A DNA stretch of 64,000 nt, taken from Argyresthia goedartella. Lineage: Eukaryota; Arthropoda; Insecta; Lepidoptera; Argyresthiidae. Location: NCBI GenBank assembly GCA_949825045.1, contig OX463818.1, positions 31,264,906 to 31,328,905 of the forward strand. The letters run 5' to 3'. The notes below the pieces were generated by a model, which saw only the letters and a program-made list of their open reading frames with translations, did no database searches and was not told the DNA's origin. Numbering within the stretch: the stretch's first letter is position 1; the number at the start of each line of letters is the position of its first letter. Shown one piece after another: positions 20,508-32,371 of this stretch. A program made the position numbers and the translations under genes.

Positions 20508-23500
20508 ACACCACGCTTTTGAATGCAAACCTAAAACACTAAAGAACCGACCTTAATACTTTCGTCATTAAAGTTTTGAGAGCGTACACTGTAGCGAGCT
20601 ACCAACCTAACACCCGGTGGACAAAATCGGAAGCAAAGCCTCCAGTACCAAATGCCATTCGTCTGCCATCGACGCTAGCGACGCCATCAGCGGACAACTC
20701 AGTTTGTGGCACCACTGTATACCCATGTCCGCACAGAACCGAATGAAACTTTTTATTTCATGAATAACTCAAGAGGTCACGTGGTCTCCGGAGATTCGTT
20801 TGTGCGGGGAACTCATTAAGTCCCTTGTTCTGAGCTTACTTTGTAACGTGAAAAAAGTTACATTATAATAAGTTAATTAATATGATAAATATATTAATAA
20901 TTATTAATGAGGTTGAGCTACCCCATACTTTGCTAGAAGCGATAAGCCAGCGGAGTATATCTGACTTTAAAACTCTAAAAACTTTTAATTAAAACATGCA
21001 ATTTTGTGATTCTCAGGACGTCAAATCTAACTGAAGTGACTAGGCATGACACCCCATTTTCAAAATCATTTAGTTTCAACAGGTAGATGCCTGCAATGGG
21101 GTATTGTCTGTCATATTTGATTTACATTTTTTACTTTCTAGTTGAACAAAGTGAAAATTAAGGAAGATTGTAATCGTAAAAAAATCGAGGTTAAGATTTT
21201 GATGGGGATAGTTTCTCTATCGTTAACTTAGTACGAAAAAGTGATAAAAACACAAATGGTTATGTATTTCTGTGTGCGCGTGTTTATGTATGTATGAATG
21301 GCTGTTTTACACCCACTGAACCGAATTGGATGAAATTTTGTATTGGGGGTTATTTTGTAAATATCTAGGACCTTTTTTTTTGTTTATGGATAACTTGATT
21401 TTTAAGGTACCTGTCAAACAAATCAAACACCTTTTTTTGAGTTTATCAAAAACGGGATTAACGATTTTTTTTCAAACTTCTCGTCATAGAATCTCTTAAT
21501 ATCATATGTAACTTGGCATACTCGGTTATTAACGCAAAACTCTAAAAATGGTAACTCCCATACAATATGCACACAGTGCAATATATCCCGTACATTAGGC
21601 GGCGGGTGGAATAAGCTCATAGTGCGGGGCATGGTTAAAGTAGAAAGGAGTTGTTTTGTATGGTGGAGTGGATGTTAGGGACATAATTCTGAACAACTTT
21701 TAGTATGGGGCCGACTTGATGAGAGCAACTTTATTTTCAACTCTTTTACAGAAGTGTGAACCAAAGATTTTTCGATAGTTCGGCTGTTCCCTTGGAGTTT
21801 TGCTACATTTTCTCTCCGTAAGAAAGAACCTTCCCATGACTGCAACCATTTTTATAAATTTAAATTATAAATTGAACGTGGCACCAACGAGCATTACTCA
21901 ACTCATGATACGAGTATCATGATCAGACCCCTAACTTTCGGCAAGAGATTAACTCATTTTAAAAGTTACCCGCATTATTTAAGTATAAATCCATCCACAT
22001 TTCCGTAAGTGGTCTGTGTGGAATTCTCCCTGGGACCGTGTGGTTCGATCGTCGAACTACCAGGACATATTTTTTTCGTTCGTTCATACTCTAAGGCTAT
22101 GCCTGTACCAACCCATCAGAAGAATGGTAATATTCTGAGTTGCATGGCTGTGCTGTGCCTCTTCCATCCCTTCTGGGAAGAGTAACGCCTTCATCTCTTA
22201 CCCAATGAAAGTCGAACCACCAGGAGTCTGAAGTAGTTATTAGCTAACTCAAATCCACAACAAAACTGACGCAGACTGTCAAATTGACTTTAAATTCATA
22301 GGAAATCTGCCACTTTCCACAATTTCGATCATTTTATTTACAGAATAAGGGGGCAGTTGATTTGGTCCGTCAGTCGAACCAGCAGGAAACATAAGTGCTG
22401 GAGCTTCGATAAGTCGAACCACGAGGTCCCAGGGTGAATTCTCGTGGGCATTTAAAAAGTTGCCTGTGAACGCTCGAGTTTATCATACAATTTGCATTTT
22501 GGCAAAGCCCATATGTTCTGAGGACTTGAGCCATAATCGTGATGCTTATGACGTCGCCTGGTACTAATATATAGGTGTGGATATGAATGAATGAATGTTT
22601 CTTAAATTTTCATTAAAATATAACTTGGATTGTCTTAAATATATTGTACTTATGGATATCAGGAGACGGTAAAACTATAGGCTTTTGCTTCCTATAACTA
22701 TGGGAGGTGGGCGGTCAACTCTCCATAGTCTTCCGTAATTCGTCAAGCTCATTAACCTCTCAGTATCCGAACGCATCAATAGCTGCAAAGTTAAAATACC
22801 GTCGGTACAAAAATAAACTAAGGTCACAGTGACATTTTTTTCGCATAAACTAAGAGAGGGTTTCATTAGCTACTCAGATCTACAATTCGTATAGTTCTAA
22901 GAGTTACCATTCCAACAGAATCACTTGATACGTCAGTCAAGTGCCGCGCGCGGGTGGGCTCAAAATATGCCGCGGATCCTAGCTGTTTCGCGCCGGGGCG
23001 GCCCGGATTCGCGGAGGTTGAGCTGTTCTGCGATGTCCACCCCCGTTCTTAGGGTAAGAGGACTAGTCTAGACAACTTGCATTCGCTAACTTAACACTCG
23101 CTACGGTACTCTAAGAAAATGTACCAATGCGATTTGATATTTGCGAACGGAAATGTCCCACGTGACTTTGACTTGCAATCGTCAAATCGCATACATTTTC
23201 GTAGCGTCGAAGCGAGTGATAAGTTATAAAATGCAACTTGTATAGGGGGGCAGGAAAAATTGCTGGCTGGGCGAATCAGGCCAAGATATTTTCCGTACGG
23301 GGGGGCATAGATTTGCACTCTGGTTTCACCAGAACTTGATCGTTCCTTTGGTTAGCTGCTCCCAAAATTCTAAATCTAATGAATAATTGAATTGCGTCCG
23401 CTGGTAATGCCGAAGGAACAGACTTGCTCGATTAAAGTGATGCTTAAAGGTCGTGATATAAGCTCCCACGCGAATGATAGGTGTCAGCATCACTTTGAGC

Positions 23501-23904
23501 GCCTGTCAACTAAGTGAGGTCGGTTCTGCATCCCGGCCCTAATTTTCAACCTGTTTCGCCTCACAACGCCTCATCATATCGCAGATTACTTTAATTTATC
23601 AACCTTAGATTAACTGAGTAAAGTTAAGTAAAGTACTTGAGTTAATTCTCGAAATCGACTACTACAAAACTATGTTAAGTAATTTCCACCTAACACATTG
23701 CTGGGTGGCGTCGGAGCCACAAATTAGTATCATTTCTAACTCTAAAACTATTAACAAACTTGTTTCAAACAGCAAGTATTTCAATTACACAACTGAAGGC
23801 TTCAAGTAAAACTAATTGAATGATGACATATGCAGGTTTCCGGTTTAGAGTTGCCGAATTGCCGTATACATAAGCCACGAAACAGACAAGACAGAGACAT
23901 GATT
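20508..23904. other. Long stretch without recognisable gene
   Basis: No coding motif in any frame. Points noted: a dispersed gaacaacttttagtatg motif at 21690; an aaccgaattggatgaaattt motif at 21320 of a kind common in insect repeats; four spaced copies of gtcgaacyaccagg-like sequence between 22051 and 22426; a GC-rich patch at 22939-23060 (gccgcgcgcgggtggg, cgccggggcggcccgg). Confidence 0.4.
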
Positions 23905-24105
23905 TGATGACCACTGTGGCGCAGAGTTTGTGGCTCTACCTACCATGCGAGAGGTCCCGGGTTCAAAGAAAAAAAAACCCAGGTCTTGGATGTTTATATG
24001 TGTGTGACGTCGCTGTTTCTGGTTGCCACGACACGGTATCCTAGTGCGGGGCCAGAAGCAATGTATGTTCCTGTATGTAAATGTTTATGTCTTATGTTTA
24101 TGCCA
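23905..24105 (+). mobile_element. SINE-2 copy
   Basis: Forward copy. The head is gaccactgtggcgcagagtt, the B-box region is degenerate (cccgggttcaaag), then catgttt-type body and gtatcctagtgcggggccag, ending taaatgtttatg. Frames at 23986-24427 run across it and are not genes. Confidence 0.75.
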
Positions 24106-24314
24106 GACACGACAAGAGTTAGGCCACGCTTGCGCGGCATGTTCTACACAATCGGACTTGAAGGACTGCAAACGTGGCCTATGTATGGTCTGTTCTGTGG
24201 GCACCGTGCCTATAAAGCCTGATGAGAACGGATCTCCTACGTCGCGTCGTAGGTGCGATGAATGTTTACGAGACACGCTTGAGCAAAAAAAATTAGGCCG
24301 TTGCAAAGTTTCGG

Positions 24315-24378
24315 ATGCTCGTTATTGCGATTGCTCGTTTTTGCGAATGCTCGTTATTGCGAATGCTCGTTTTTGCGG
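24315..24378 (+). repeat. 16 bp tandem repeat, four units
   Basis: Units atgctcgttattgcga, ttgctcgtttttgcga, atgctcgttattgcga and atgctcgtttttgcgg. Looser tgcga-bearing copies continue to about 24460. Confidence 0.85.
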
Positions 24379-24549
24379 ATCACGTGTTGCGAAGAACGTT
24401 TATGCGAATACCTTTTTGGCTGCTTGATAGTTTCGAATGGCTGTAGTCGCGAACTACGCTAATGCGATGAACTGGTTATTAGGGAAATACTTTTATCCCA
24501 TCCCAAAGCTATCTGAAGACGTTACTTTCTATGATTTCGATTTAATAAT

Positions 24550-24776
24550 GGGAAATATTAAACTGCACATCAAAGATACTGATTTGCACAGCAAATATCA
24601 GGGCAAAACGCTGCGGTAGCTAAGGTGCTAGGTTGAACATGTAAGAACAACAAAAAAATACTTAAAACATAAATTTGAGTAGGTACACATAAAATATTTA
24701 AAACATAAAAAGTGTTTTTGCTGATCCTTTTTTGCTGTGCAAATCAGTATTTTTGATGTGCGATTAAATACTAGCC
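24550..24776 (-). mobile_element. HP element copy with perfect 9 bp flanking duplication
   Basis: Ends gggaaatattaaactgcac and gcgattaaatactagcc. tttaataat flanks both sides (24541-24549 and 24777-24785), an exact 9 bp duplication. The central hairpin is deleted (ggtagctaaggtgctagg), making this the shortest copy. Confidence 0.85.
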
Positions 24777-24973
24777 TTTAATAATCTTTACTTTGGTTGG
24801 TTACTTGACCAGGTAATAAAAAATATGTTTTGTTTTAGTACTGTACAAAGGACACTATTCAATATCTGGTACGTATCTTTCTAGCAGGTACTAAACAGGT
24901 ATTTAGACTGCGTTGTCGACCACATATTGAGCGGGCATCAGCTCTTGTGCTATACGGACTACAAACAACCCCC

Positions 24974-24986
24974 GTGTGTGTGTGTT

Positions 24987-25085
<99 letters not shown>

Positions 25086-25087
25086 GT
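24974..25087 (+). repeat. (TG)n microsatellite
   Basis: About 114 bp of tg repeats with two early ttt interruptions and a final cgtgtg. The histidine-threonine frame on the other strand is an artefact of this repeat. Confidence 0.97.
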
Positions 25088-25099
25088 AAAAATCCTTGA

Positions 25100-25213
25100 T
25101 TAACCTCACATTTTGAGGCATCGCGGTTTTGAACCGCATGTCACGGTAATAAAATTAAAAACCTATAACGGGAAAATGAGCTCGATTGCAGTGATGGGTC
25201 GTTGAGGGGTTAA
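25100..25213. mobile_element. TTAA-flanked MITE, copy 1
   Basis: Bounded by ttaacctca on the left and ggggttaa on the right, with TTAA at both ends. The interior shares tcgcggttttgaacc and aaaacctataacgggaaa with copies at 36899 and 48692. TTAA targets are typical of piggyBac-like elements. Confidence 0.6.
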
Positions 25214-25334
25214 ATGAGGGTAAATAATACAATCACCAACCAACGTAACATAACACAGCGTCATTGCTTATTAATAAAGAACAACAAAACTAATGAATAT
25301 TGCAACATACTTACATCCGATTAAACGCCAATTA

Positions 25335-25561
25335 AGTCCTTAATAGGGTTCCGTACCCGAAGGGTGCCAAACGGGACCCTATTACTAAGCCACCGCTGTC
25401 CGTCCGTCCGTCCGTCCGTCTGTCTGTCACCAGGCTGTACCTCATGAATCGTGGTAGTTAGACAGATGATATATTTATTTTGCCGCATAACAACAAATAC
25501 TAAAAAACAGAATAAAATAAATAATTAAGGGGGCTCCCATACATGTATGTGGTATTGAAAT
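25335..25561 (-). repeat. GGTTCCGTACC-family repeat, inverted
   Basis: Starts tagggttccgtacccgaagg, then tattactaagccaccgctg and a (gtcc)n tract. Runs to gggggctcccataca at about 25535. The 3' part is replaced by the palindrome-core repeat, so the two are fused. Confidence 0.75.
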
Positions 25562-25815
25562 TCTTTCAATGGCTCTGCAGTTGTTTAGCTTGTTCTGTAG
25601 TACCAACTTCACAGACAAACTAGGGGCGGCAAGCAGGCGGGCGTCGGCGTTCGAAATTTGAATGTCATAATATGTAGAAAAACTACACATTATGGTCATA
25701 ATGTGTAATTTTTCAGATAAGAAATGAGTTTTTACCAAGTAGTTTAACATTATGCTGATCGTAACGTGCGGTTTTTGTACGCAGTAAAGAGGGTTTATGA
25801 TATGTGTGTAGATAA
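25562..25815 (-). repeat. Palindrome-core repeat, copy 2
   Basis: Inverted relative to 4829-5115. The core near 25683-25710 is tacacattatg-gt-cataatgtgta: both arms differ from copy 1 by paired changes that preserve the palindrome. Confidence 0.7.
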
Positions 25816-25877
25816 ACTACTATAACACACAGGACCATTAAAGATAACTAATACCCGTGACAATTAGAGATAAATAA

Positions 25878-26090
25878 TAATTTAAGTGGCAGGGCACTTG
25901 GCGAGGCGAGGTGATGGCAGGTGGAGAAGATCCCTGACCGAGTGGTGGTGGCAGAAAGCAGAACGTAGGAGCGTGGGTCGACCGGCAGCCAGATGGGTAC
26001 ACGATATTACCAACATCGCGGGGAAGAACTGGTTTCGACTGGTACAGGACCGACCACAATATGGACGAGGCTTACACCCAGCAGTGAAAG
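25878..26090 (+). pseudogene. LINE ORF C-terminal fragment
   Basis: The frame from 25886 encodes MAGHLARRGDGRWRRSLTEW, then RRSVGRPAARWVHDITNIAG and NWFRLVQDRPQYG. The succession WAGHLAR..DGRW....W...RRSVGRP..RW.DDI....G..W....QDR is the C-terminal signature of a common arthropod endonuclease/reverse-transcriptase retrotransposon (RTE-like or related; clade not certain). The catalytic parts are absent. A short AT-rich tail with aacaataaa follows by 26145. Confidence 0.7.
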
Positions 26091-26206
26091 AAAGATACAT
26101 TTATTCACAAACACACAGGACACATATATTAAACAATAAAATGAACAAAAAACAGATAAAACACACACACACACACAAGTGTTTCACAAGTGTGTTTCTG
26201 CGGCAG

Positions 26207-26385
26207 TGAACCGGACACTGGCTCAGAATTATGCTGAGGTGTCAGACACCTACAGCGCTGATTTTCAGCCAGCACCGTCGGTGACGTCAATGAGCAGTGG
26301 GCGGAAAGAAGCAGCCCCTGATGATGACCATGAATGCAAGAAAAGTTTATATCATTGTGCCCTTGTATCAGAACCCTTCCGTTGA
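26207..26385 (+). CDS. Candidate 3'-terminal exon of an unknown gene
   Basis: I do not recognise this protein. An open frame ends in TGA at 26383-26385. It encodes NRTLAQNYAEVSDTYSADFQ, then PAPSVTSMSSGRKEAAPDDD and HECKKSLYHCALVSEPFR. The codon use is mixed and GC-richer than the surroundings, which looks coding. A plausible splice acceptor (tgtttctgcggcag, ending 26206) would start the exon at 26207 after one base of a codon. No upstream exon or clear AATAAA was found nearby. A LINE fragment and CA repeat lie just upstream. It could equally be a chance frame or a repeat fragment. Confidence 0.3.
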
Positions 26386-26389
26386 TATT

Positions 26390-28326
26390 TATTTTTGTAT
26401 TTACTTTTTTTTGCAATATTGAATATTCGCGAGTTATAGTATAGAACAGGTAGGTTTTCCAAGCTCAAACTTGTATACGGTGCGTTCGACAAAGAGGTCC
26501 GACTGAGCTAGGTGCGGTGCGATCGAATAGGACTCAGCATTGCCGCTCCTAAGTTACCTACGTCATTATTATTATGAAGTTAATTTTGTCTTGATCTGTT
26601 GATTCCGCTGTTTAATTTCCGCTTGAAATATATGATTCAGATATTCGAGCATCTTTTGTACTACTACAGTCTCAAAGTCAAAGTCAAAGGCATTTATTTG
26701 CAAATATAGGTTGTCATGATGTCATGTACATTTATAGGAGTTTAACTATATCTTATCCTCTAAGGGTGTTCAAATTAATAAATGATCAAACCTATGTTTT
26801 CTCATAAACCTACCAAAAGATTTGCCAGGTTGTGGGTGGCGGCCTAGAGATAAGGCTCGCTTCGCTTACCCTCATAATTCTCTCTCGTGAACCTAAAAAG
26901 TAACGTCTTCAGATTGCTTTGTTGCTTGTTAGCGCTACCCAGGGGACACGTGCAGCGTGGTGACGAAACGTGGGGTTGGGTCTTATATAAGACACATTGA
27001 AATTGGAAGATTGGAGTACTTAGGTGGTTAGGGGGGGGGTCCTTAGCTATCCTCTGATACCATTTTCTGATTTAGGAAACATCATTTTAGCACTTTAATT
27101 ATGTATAATAATAAAATATGTTTACGCGATTTTTACAACTTGGCCAATCTCGGAACGACAAATGTCAAACACAAAAGCTCCAACGTTGGATATTGGCACA
27201 AGATTTTAATACAAATTACAAGATTTTGTTGTAGTGGTAGACATTTGCGTCAGCCATTTTGTATTTTCTGACATAATGACTTGCTCATTTCATTCCGATT
27301 CCTTCCGTGTTTCGTGAATGTTCTGTTGCGCTCTCGTTTTATCCGTGATTCTCTGGATGACTTTGGCTTTGTTTACTTACTAACTACTTTATGGAGTTTA
27401 TCAGAACCAAATTGGTTGCTTTAGGTCACTTCCTGTTTAAAAACTAAAGATAGGTTTGTTAGGTTCACACGTTACAGCAGACCCGGGAGCCGGAGCGAAG
27501 CGGAGCGGAGCGAGGCGACCCCCTACTCTTGGCAACCCCTCCTCCAACCCCTCTCCTCCTCCAACTCCCCCGAAATCCAAAAAATGTAGGCATTTTCTTC
27601 AATCTTTGGACCTCCATAACATTAAAACTAGTGGTTTCCTAAAAGGGGGGGTAGGTGGGGAACCCTCCCCCCCGCCCCTCTCCCCGCCCCCCTCCCCCAA
27701 ATTCAATGTGTCTTATTCAAGTACTTACCCACTTACCTATCACACTTGTCTGAGATGATGGCTACTCCCGTCTTCATCATCATTTCGGTTCCCGGAAACT
27801 ACCAATTCAACAAACAATAATCCTTCAGTCCAATGGGGTTGGCAACTGTCGGCGTGGCGCTAGTATCGGTTGGTTCCCCAACGTCAACGTCACGCCTCTG
27901 TGTTGCCAGGACGGTGTGTCCAATCGCCAGACAAGTGCGGGGTTTTAAAAAACGACTGCCAAATAATACAAAATTAAGTTGTATATTTGTGTCATTACAA
28001 GAAGCGGCACGTAACTCTAGCGCTGACCTTAGCAGTGCGTCTCTTACTTTCGCGTTCATTCAATATTTCCCTCTCTCTTATTAAACCAAGGACAGAGCTA
28101 GAGTAATGTGCCGCTATTATACATGACATTATATCATAAACATGAAAAATAACATTTGTTGTGTAGTAAATAAATTCCAATAACCAATTATCACAGAAAA
28201 TTTCCCAGAAATTAGTCGATCGTTGAAAGTGGCCACTGGATGAAGGAACCAAATGCACGTGGCGCCACCTATGATTAGCTTTGCATCGATTTACCAAACT
28301 CGCTGTAGGTACGGGTGTATTGCATA
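26390..28326. other. No gene recognised; LINE tail and GC-rich repeats
   Basis: An inverted LINE tail (tcaaagtcaaagtcaaaggc) begins at 26672 and runs to about 26850. 27470-27720 holds gagcggagcgaggcgacccc and C-rich tracts. The frame 27799-28059 (minus) overlaps a motif (ggggttggcaactgtc) that looks repetitive. No supportable gene. Confidence 0.4.
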
Positions 28327-28575
28327 AAGACGACCCGAATGGCCGAGTCGGCAGTGACCCTGCCTATGAAACCAAGGGTCCCGGGTTCGAGTCCCGGTGG
28401 GGGCAAATATTTGTTTGATGATAACTGATGTTTGTAACCTAGTCATGGTTGTTTATCTATCTAAGAATAATATTTATCCATATAAGTATGTGTATCGTTG
28501 TCTAGTACCCAAGATACAGGGAATCCTAGTTTGGGGCTAGATCAATGTGTGTAAATAGTGTCCAAGGTATAATTA
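28327..28575 (+). mobile_element. SINE-1 copy, full length
   Basis: Complete head (gacgacccgaatggccgagt), B box gggttcgagtcc, body with gataactgatgtttg, ending caaggtataatt. Confidence 0.85.
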
Positions 28576-28719
28576 TAAATGGGAACAAGAAGAATTGAAG
28601 AGATTATTCTCTGATTATGTGAATGCATTAGTCAGATATGTATGTGTAAAAACTATTTCTTTTCTTGTTTCAGGTATCTATCTACGATGTCTGCAAGCAT
28701 TATATATTATACTAGCAGG

Positions 28720-28885
28720 TGCCCGCGGCTTCGCTCACGCAAATTTGTGTGAAAATGGTCAGTCCATACAAACATTAACCTCCCCGCTCCTCCACCTAGT
28801 ACATCCCCCCATCCCCTTTGAATTTGGAAAACTCCTTTTCACGCTACTGCTCGGAAATATGGCCAAAGATGGATTGAAATGAGAG
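28720..28885 (+). repeat. Repeat with gtgcccgcggcttcgctc motif
   Basis: gcaggtgcccgcggcttcgc opens a block well known by eye in insect genomes as part of LINE/SINE 3' regions. A second block of related style (cctgtaccaagtttcatgtc) lies at about 29448-29470. The family cannot be assigned. Confidence 0.4.
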
Positions 28886-29620
28886 TAGAAAGTAGTTCTT
28901 AGTAGTACAATTCAAAAACAGTCAAACAATGTAGATTTGCAAAGTAAAATGTAGTGTTTAGCGGCCTTTTTTACTTTCTACTCTGCTATTGGTCGATTAT
29001 TTTCGGTCGGCATCACACTCCATACCGGCCGAAATGACACAAAATACTAATATAAATGTTCTGGGAAAAAACATTTCCTTGTCATTCCACAACTGCCCTA
29101 ATGCAAATATCAATATTACTTTTAATTAAACTGTGTATTCAACCTGTTTTATTTCCTTACATTAGGCGTGAAAAGCACATAGTAAATGACTCGGTAGAAA
29201 GTGCAATAGATGGACTCGCATCTTCGCGAACTAGCTCTTCCATCTATTGCTTACTTTCTATACCTGGGCAACAATGTACTATTCTTGGTTGACGACTCAT
29301 ACCTATAAACTACCTACCTTCAAAATTTCAGCTTCATAAGTCAAGTTATTTTTGATTTTCAAATAAACTTTAACCCCTCATCAATGGAGGGGGGAAACGC
29401 CCTTAGGGGGTGAATATTAGTGCCCCCCTACGCTATGTAAGGAACCCCTGTACCAAGTTTCATGTCTAGGACAGTTAATCAGTTAATACGCAGGACTTTG
29501 ATATTTGAAGCTTAAAACGTCTGGATCTACAAATTCATTAACAATTCCACTAATTGCAATGGACTCAGTGAATATAGGTAGGTATCAGCTAACACATGCA
29601 ATAAGTAACGTGAATAAATG

Positions 29621-29835
29621 ACGACCGGTTCAGCCTAGCGGGTAGTGACCCTACCGGCCTGACGGTCCTGGGTTCGAATTCCGGTAAGGGCAAATATCTC
29701 TAGTTCTATACATTTTAAATAAGTATTTATCACTATTGAGTATATCGTCGTCTAGTACTAACACAAGCTTAGTTAAGGCCTAGTTCGATTTGTGTGCGAT
29801 TGTACTCTAATATTTATTTATTATTTATTTAATCT
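29621..29835 (+). mobile_element. SINE-4 copy
   Basis: A different tRNA-like head: gaccggttcagcctagcggg (A-box region) and gggttcgaattcc (B box). The body has tatatcgtcgtctagtact and ends in a (tta)n-rich tail. This is the only copy in the window. Confidence 0.75.
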
Positions 29836-30274
29836 CAACCATATGACACATATTTACAGTGACAGATAACTGACAATGCATAATAAACACCGATATCTAC
29901 CTCCAAGAGATACCAACCTCCTAAGATTATATAATAAACCACACCAATTTTATTTTATTTCGGGCCCACATTCCGAAGTGATCTAAAATAACCCGCTTAC
30001 AGTCAGTGAATTTAATTCCATCGTACATTTCTGCCCTAAACTTACGAATATTAAGCGAAGTCGACCGTACAGAGTTTGCAAAGTCATCGTAGCATAAGAC
30101 CTCCATGCACTTGAGCACAGTAACGGACGATATTTCAGACGAATCCTGACACGGGTATGGATATTACTAGACGACATGTTTGGAATTCAAAAATACGGTC
30201 CTTAGGCCCGCGTGCACAGGCAACTGATTAAATATTAGTAGTAAGTACTTTTTGTTGTGTTTGATGAAAGTCTA

Positions 30275-30545
30275 GCCTATTTAAAGAAACTAATTGACCG
30301 AGCGAGCGAAGCGAGCGAAAGTTCCGGTCTAGGGGCCACAGTTTTCAAGCGATCCTCACTAAACTTGGCACACGTGTTCCTTGAATTAAAAGATTGTTTT
30401 TATCGAGAGCTTTTCTCGATTTTCCCTTTAGGGGGGGAGTTATGACGTCATTCATTTTTTGTATAGGTTTTTTTTTTATTTCTGAAACCTATCGTGTGGG
30501 GTTTCAAATTAAAGGGCTTAATGAGCCGGTTCTAAAAATATAGTA
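30275..30545 (+). repeat. GAGCGAGCGAAGCG repeat, short relative
   Basis: Opens attgaccgagcgagcgaagc. The body includes cttggcacacgtgttccttg and a tract ttaggggggga. It resembles the longer copies at 56405-56790 and 62335-62700. Confidence 0.5.
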
Positions 30546-30549
30546 CACT

Positions 30550-30868
30550 ATTACGTATCGGCCGCCTGTTTTCTAAAAATCCAAGAAATATTTTCAAAAC
30601 ATACCAATTTTGGATTCCTCGAAGTAGGAGACGGATTAGTAAAGAGGATCTATACAGACCATGAGAGTGAGTGAAATAGACTATTATATAACTATTTTCG
30701 TGAAAAGTCAATAGATTGTATTTTAAATAGCAAAATGTAGTTTACAAAGTTATTGGTGCGGCTACTTTACTACTTGATTTTGATGGAATCTAAAATACTT
30801 ACCTATAAATTGGTTCACAGTCCCCCCTGTTAGCGAGGTCTACTGCCCACAGGACCACTAGTTTCAAT
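30550..30868 (-). repeat. Dispersed repeat R, copy 2
   Basis: Inverted partner of 15400-15720, including cggccgcctgttttctaaaa, gaggatctatacagaccatg and cctgttagcgaggtctactg. Confidence 0.65.
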
Positions 30869-30901
30869 ATTTAGATTTTTAGGTGTTTTTCCTTAATAAT
30901 A

Positions 30902-31335
30902 ATAAACCGGTCAAGTGCGAGTCTAAATCGCGCACGAAGGGTTCCGTACCACCGTTCAATGGAAGCGATGGCGTGGAGTGAATAGTTTGGATTTTACACA
31001 GCAAAATATTGTTTACAAAGTTATTGGTGCGGTTACTTTCACACTCCATGTACGTAACCAGGTGCATCCATAAGTTTGTATGTGGTATTGAAAGAATTGT
31101 TGTATGGGAGCCCCCTTAAATATTTCTATTATCCTGTTTTTTAGTATTTGTTGTTATAGCGGCAACAGAAATACATAACTTGTGAAAATTTAAACTCTCT
31201 AGCTAGCTAGGTTCTTGAGATACAGCCTGGTGACAGACGGACGGTCGGACGGACGGACGGACGGACGGACGGACGGACAGCGAAGTCTTAGTAATAGGGT
31301 TCCGTTCTTACCCGTTGGGTATGGAACCCTAAAAA
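30902..31335 (+). repeat. GGTTCCGTACC-family repeat, full length
   Basis: Complete copy from aaaccggtcaagtgcgagtc to ccgttgggtatggaaccc, with an expanded (ggac)n tract at about 31238-31278. The minus-strand frame here (MHLVTYMECESNRTNN...) is repeated exactly at 45823-46110, so it belongs to the repeat and is not a gene. Confidence 0.85.
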
Positions 31336-32108
31336 AGCAGCCCTCGAAAAAATTTATGCACATTCTTAACAACAAAAATATCTCAGAAAATTATGCAAAA
31401 AACGGTCAAAAATATCACTTCACTATATAATGATTAATGATGAACATTGATTTACAGTTATTGCGTATATTTAGCACAGGACCCAAATAATATCAATTGT
31501 AAAATTGTAGTTAACTCACCATGAATTCTGCTGAAATGCTGAAGATTTTTGGTGACCTAATCTTCTCGCTAAAGATCTTGAATATTCTTGAATCCCTTTA
31601 TAACGCTACGCATAATGGCTTTGTTCTTGTCTTAGAATTTCACTATGATTTCGCTACTAATACAATTCGGCCATAAAATGATTTTGCCAAAACGTAAAGG
31701 AGACGTTTGGAAAGTTTATAATTTTCAGCCAAAGTTCACTGCCCCTTCGCATTCGACGGTTTATTCCTATAATAAACTAGCCTCAGTGAGGTCGCTAGCT
31801 GACATTAACCAGCATTTAATATTACTTCACTCGTTAGTTGATACAATAGTCGAATTTGTATTCTGTAGTGGGCATTAAAACTTGTCAAATTCGTTTTGCT
31901 GAAGTCATCAAGCAGTTAGAACTAAAACGTTGGATCTACTAAGATTTACAAGCTTATTGCTTGGCAATAAAGTCCAAGACCAATGAAGTTATGGTGTCCA
32001 AAATATGGCCAGAGCCCTTTAAAGGATTAGGTAGGCACTAGGCCTTAAAGATATGCTGGAGCACCAGTTATCAATAAATGTCAGCGTTACCATCAGTATG
32101 ACCTTTGA
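31336..32108. other. No gene recognised
   Basis: AT-rich. The frame 31645-31878 has no motif. Confidence 0.4.
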
Positions 32109-32371
32109 GGTTATCCGCTCGCCAGCGCTGCCCACCCATCAGTAAAACACAGTAATGACCATTTCACCACAAACCAGTAATGACCACCAGCGATTTTCGC
32201 GCAAATTTTTTGTTTTACCCGTTTCTTCTTAGGATGCAAACAATGGTGACCAAAAACTACCATGGTGACCAAACGCAGTATGCACCGTAACAATTGGTGT
32301 AATAGCAGTTAAAATGCAGCGCAGTGGCGTTGGATATGCGTGAATCTGACAGTAGAGGCGTTGAATGCTGA

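Noticed and set aside
24023..24427. 134-codon cysteine-rich frame on the plus strand
   Set aside because: Begins in SINE-2 and ends in the 16 bp tandem repeat; the cysteines come from repeat codons (tgc).
24903..25139. Histidine-threonine repeat protein
   Set aside because: Direct translation of the (TG)n microsatellite.
27470..27540. GC-rich patch as a possible CpG-type promoter
   Set aside because: It is a low-complexity gagcgaagcggagcg tract with no adjacent coding sequence or start signal.
27799..28059. Opposed frames of 83-86 codons on both strands
   Set aside because: Overlapping frames over a repeat-like block; no recognisable family.
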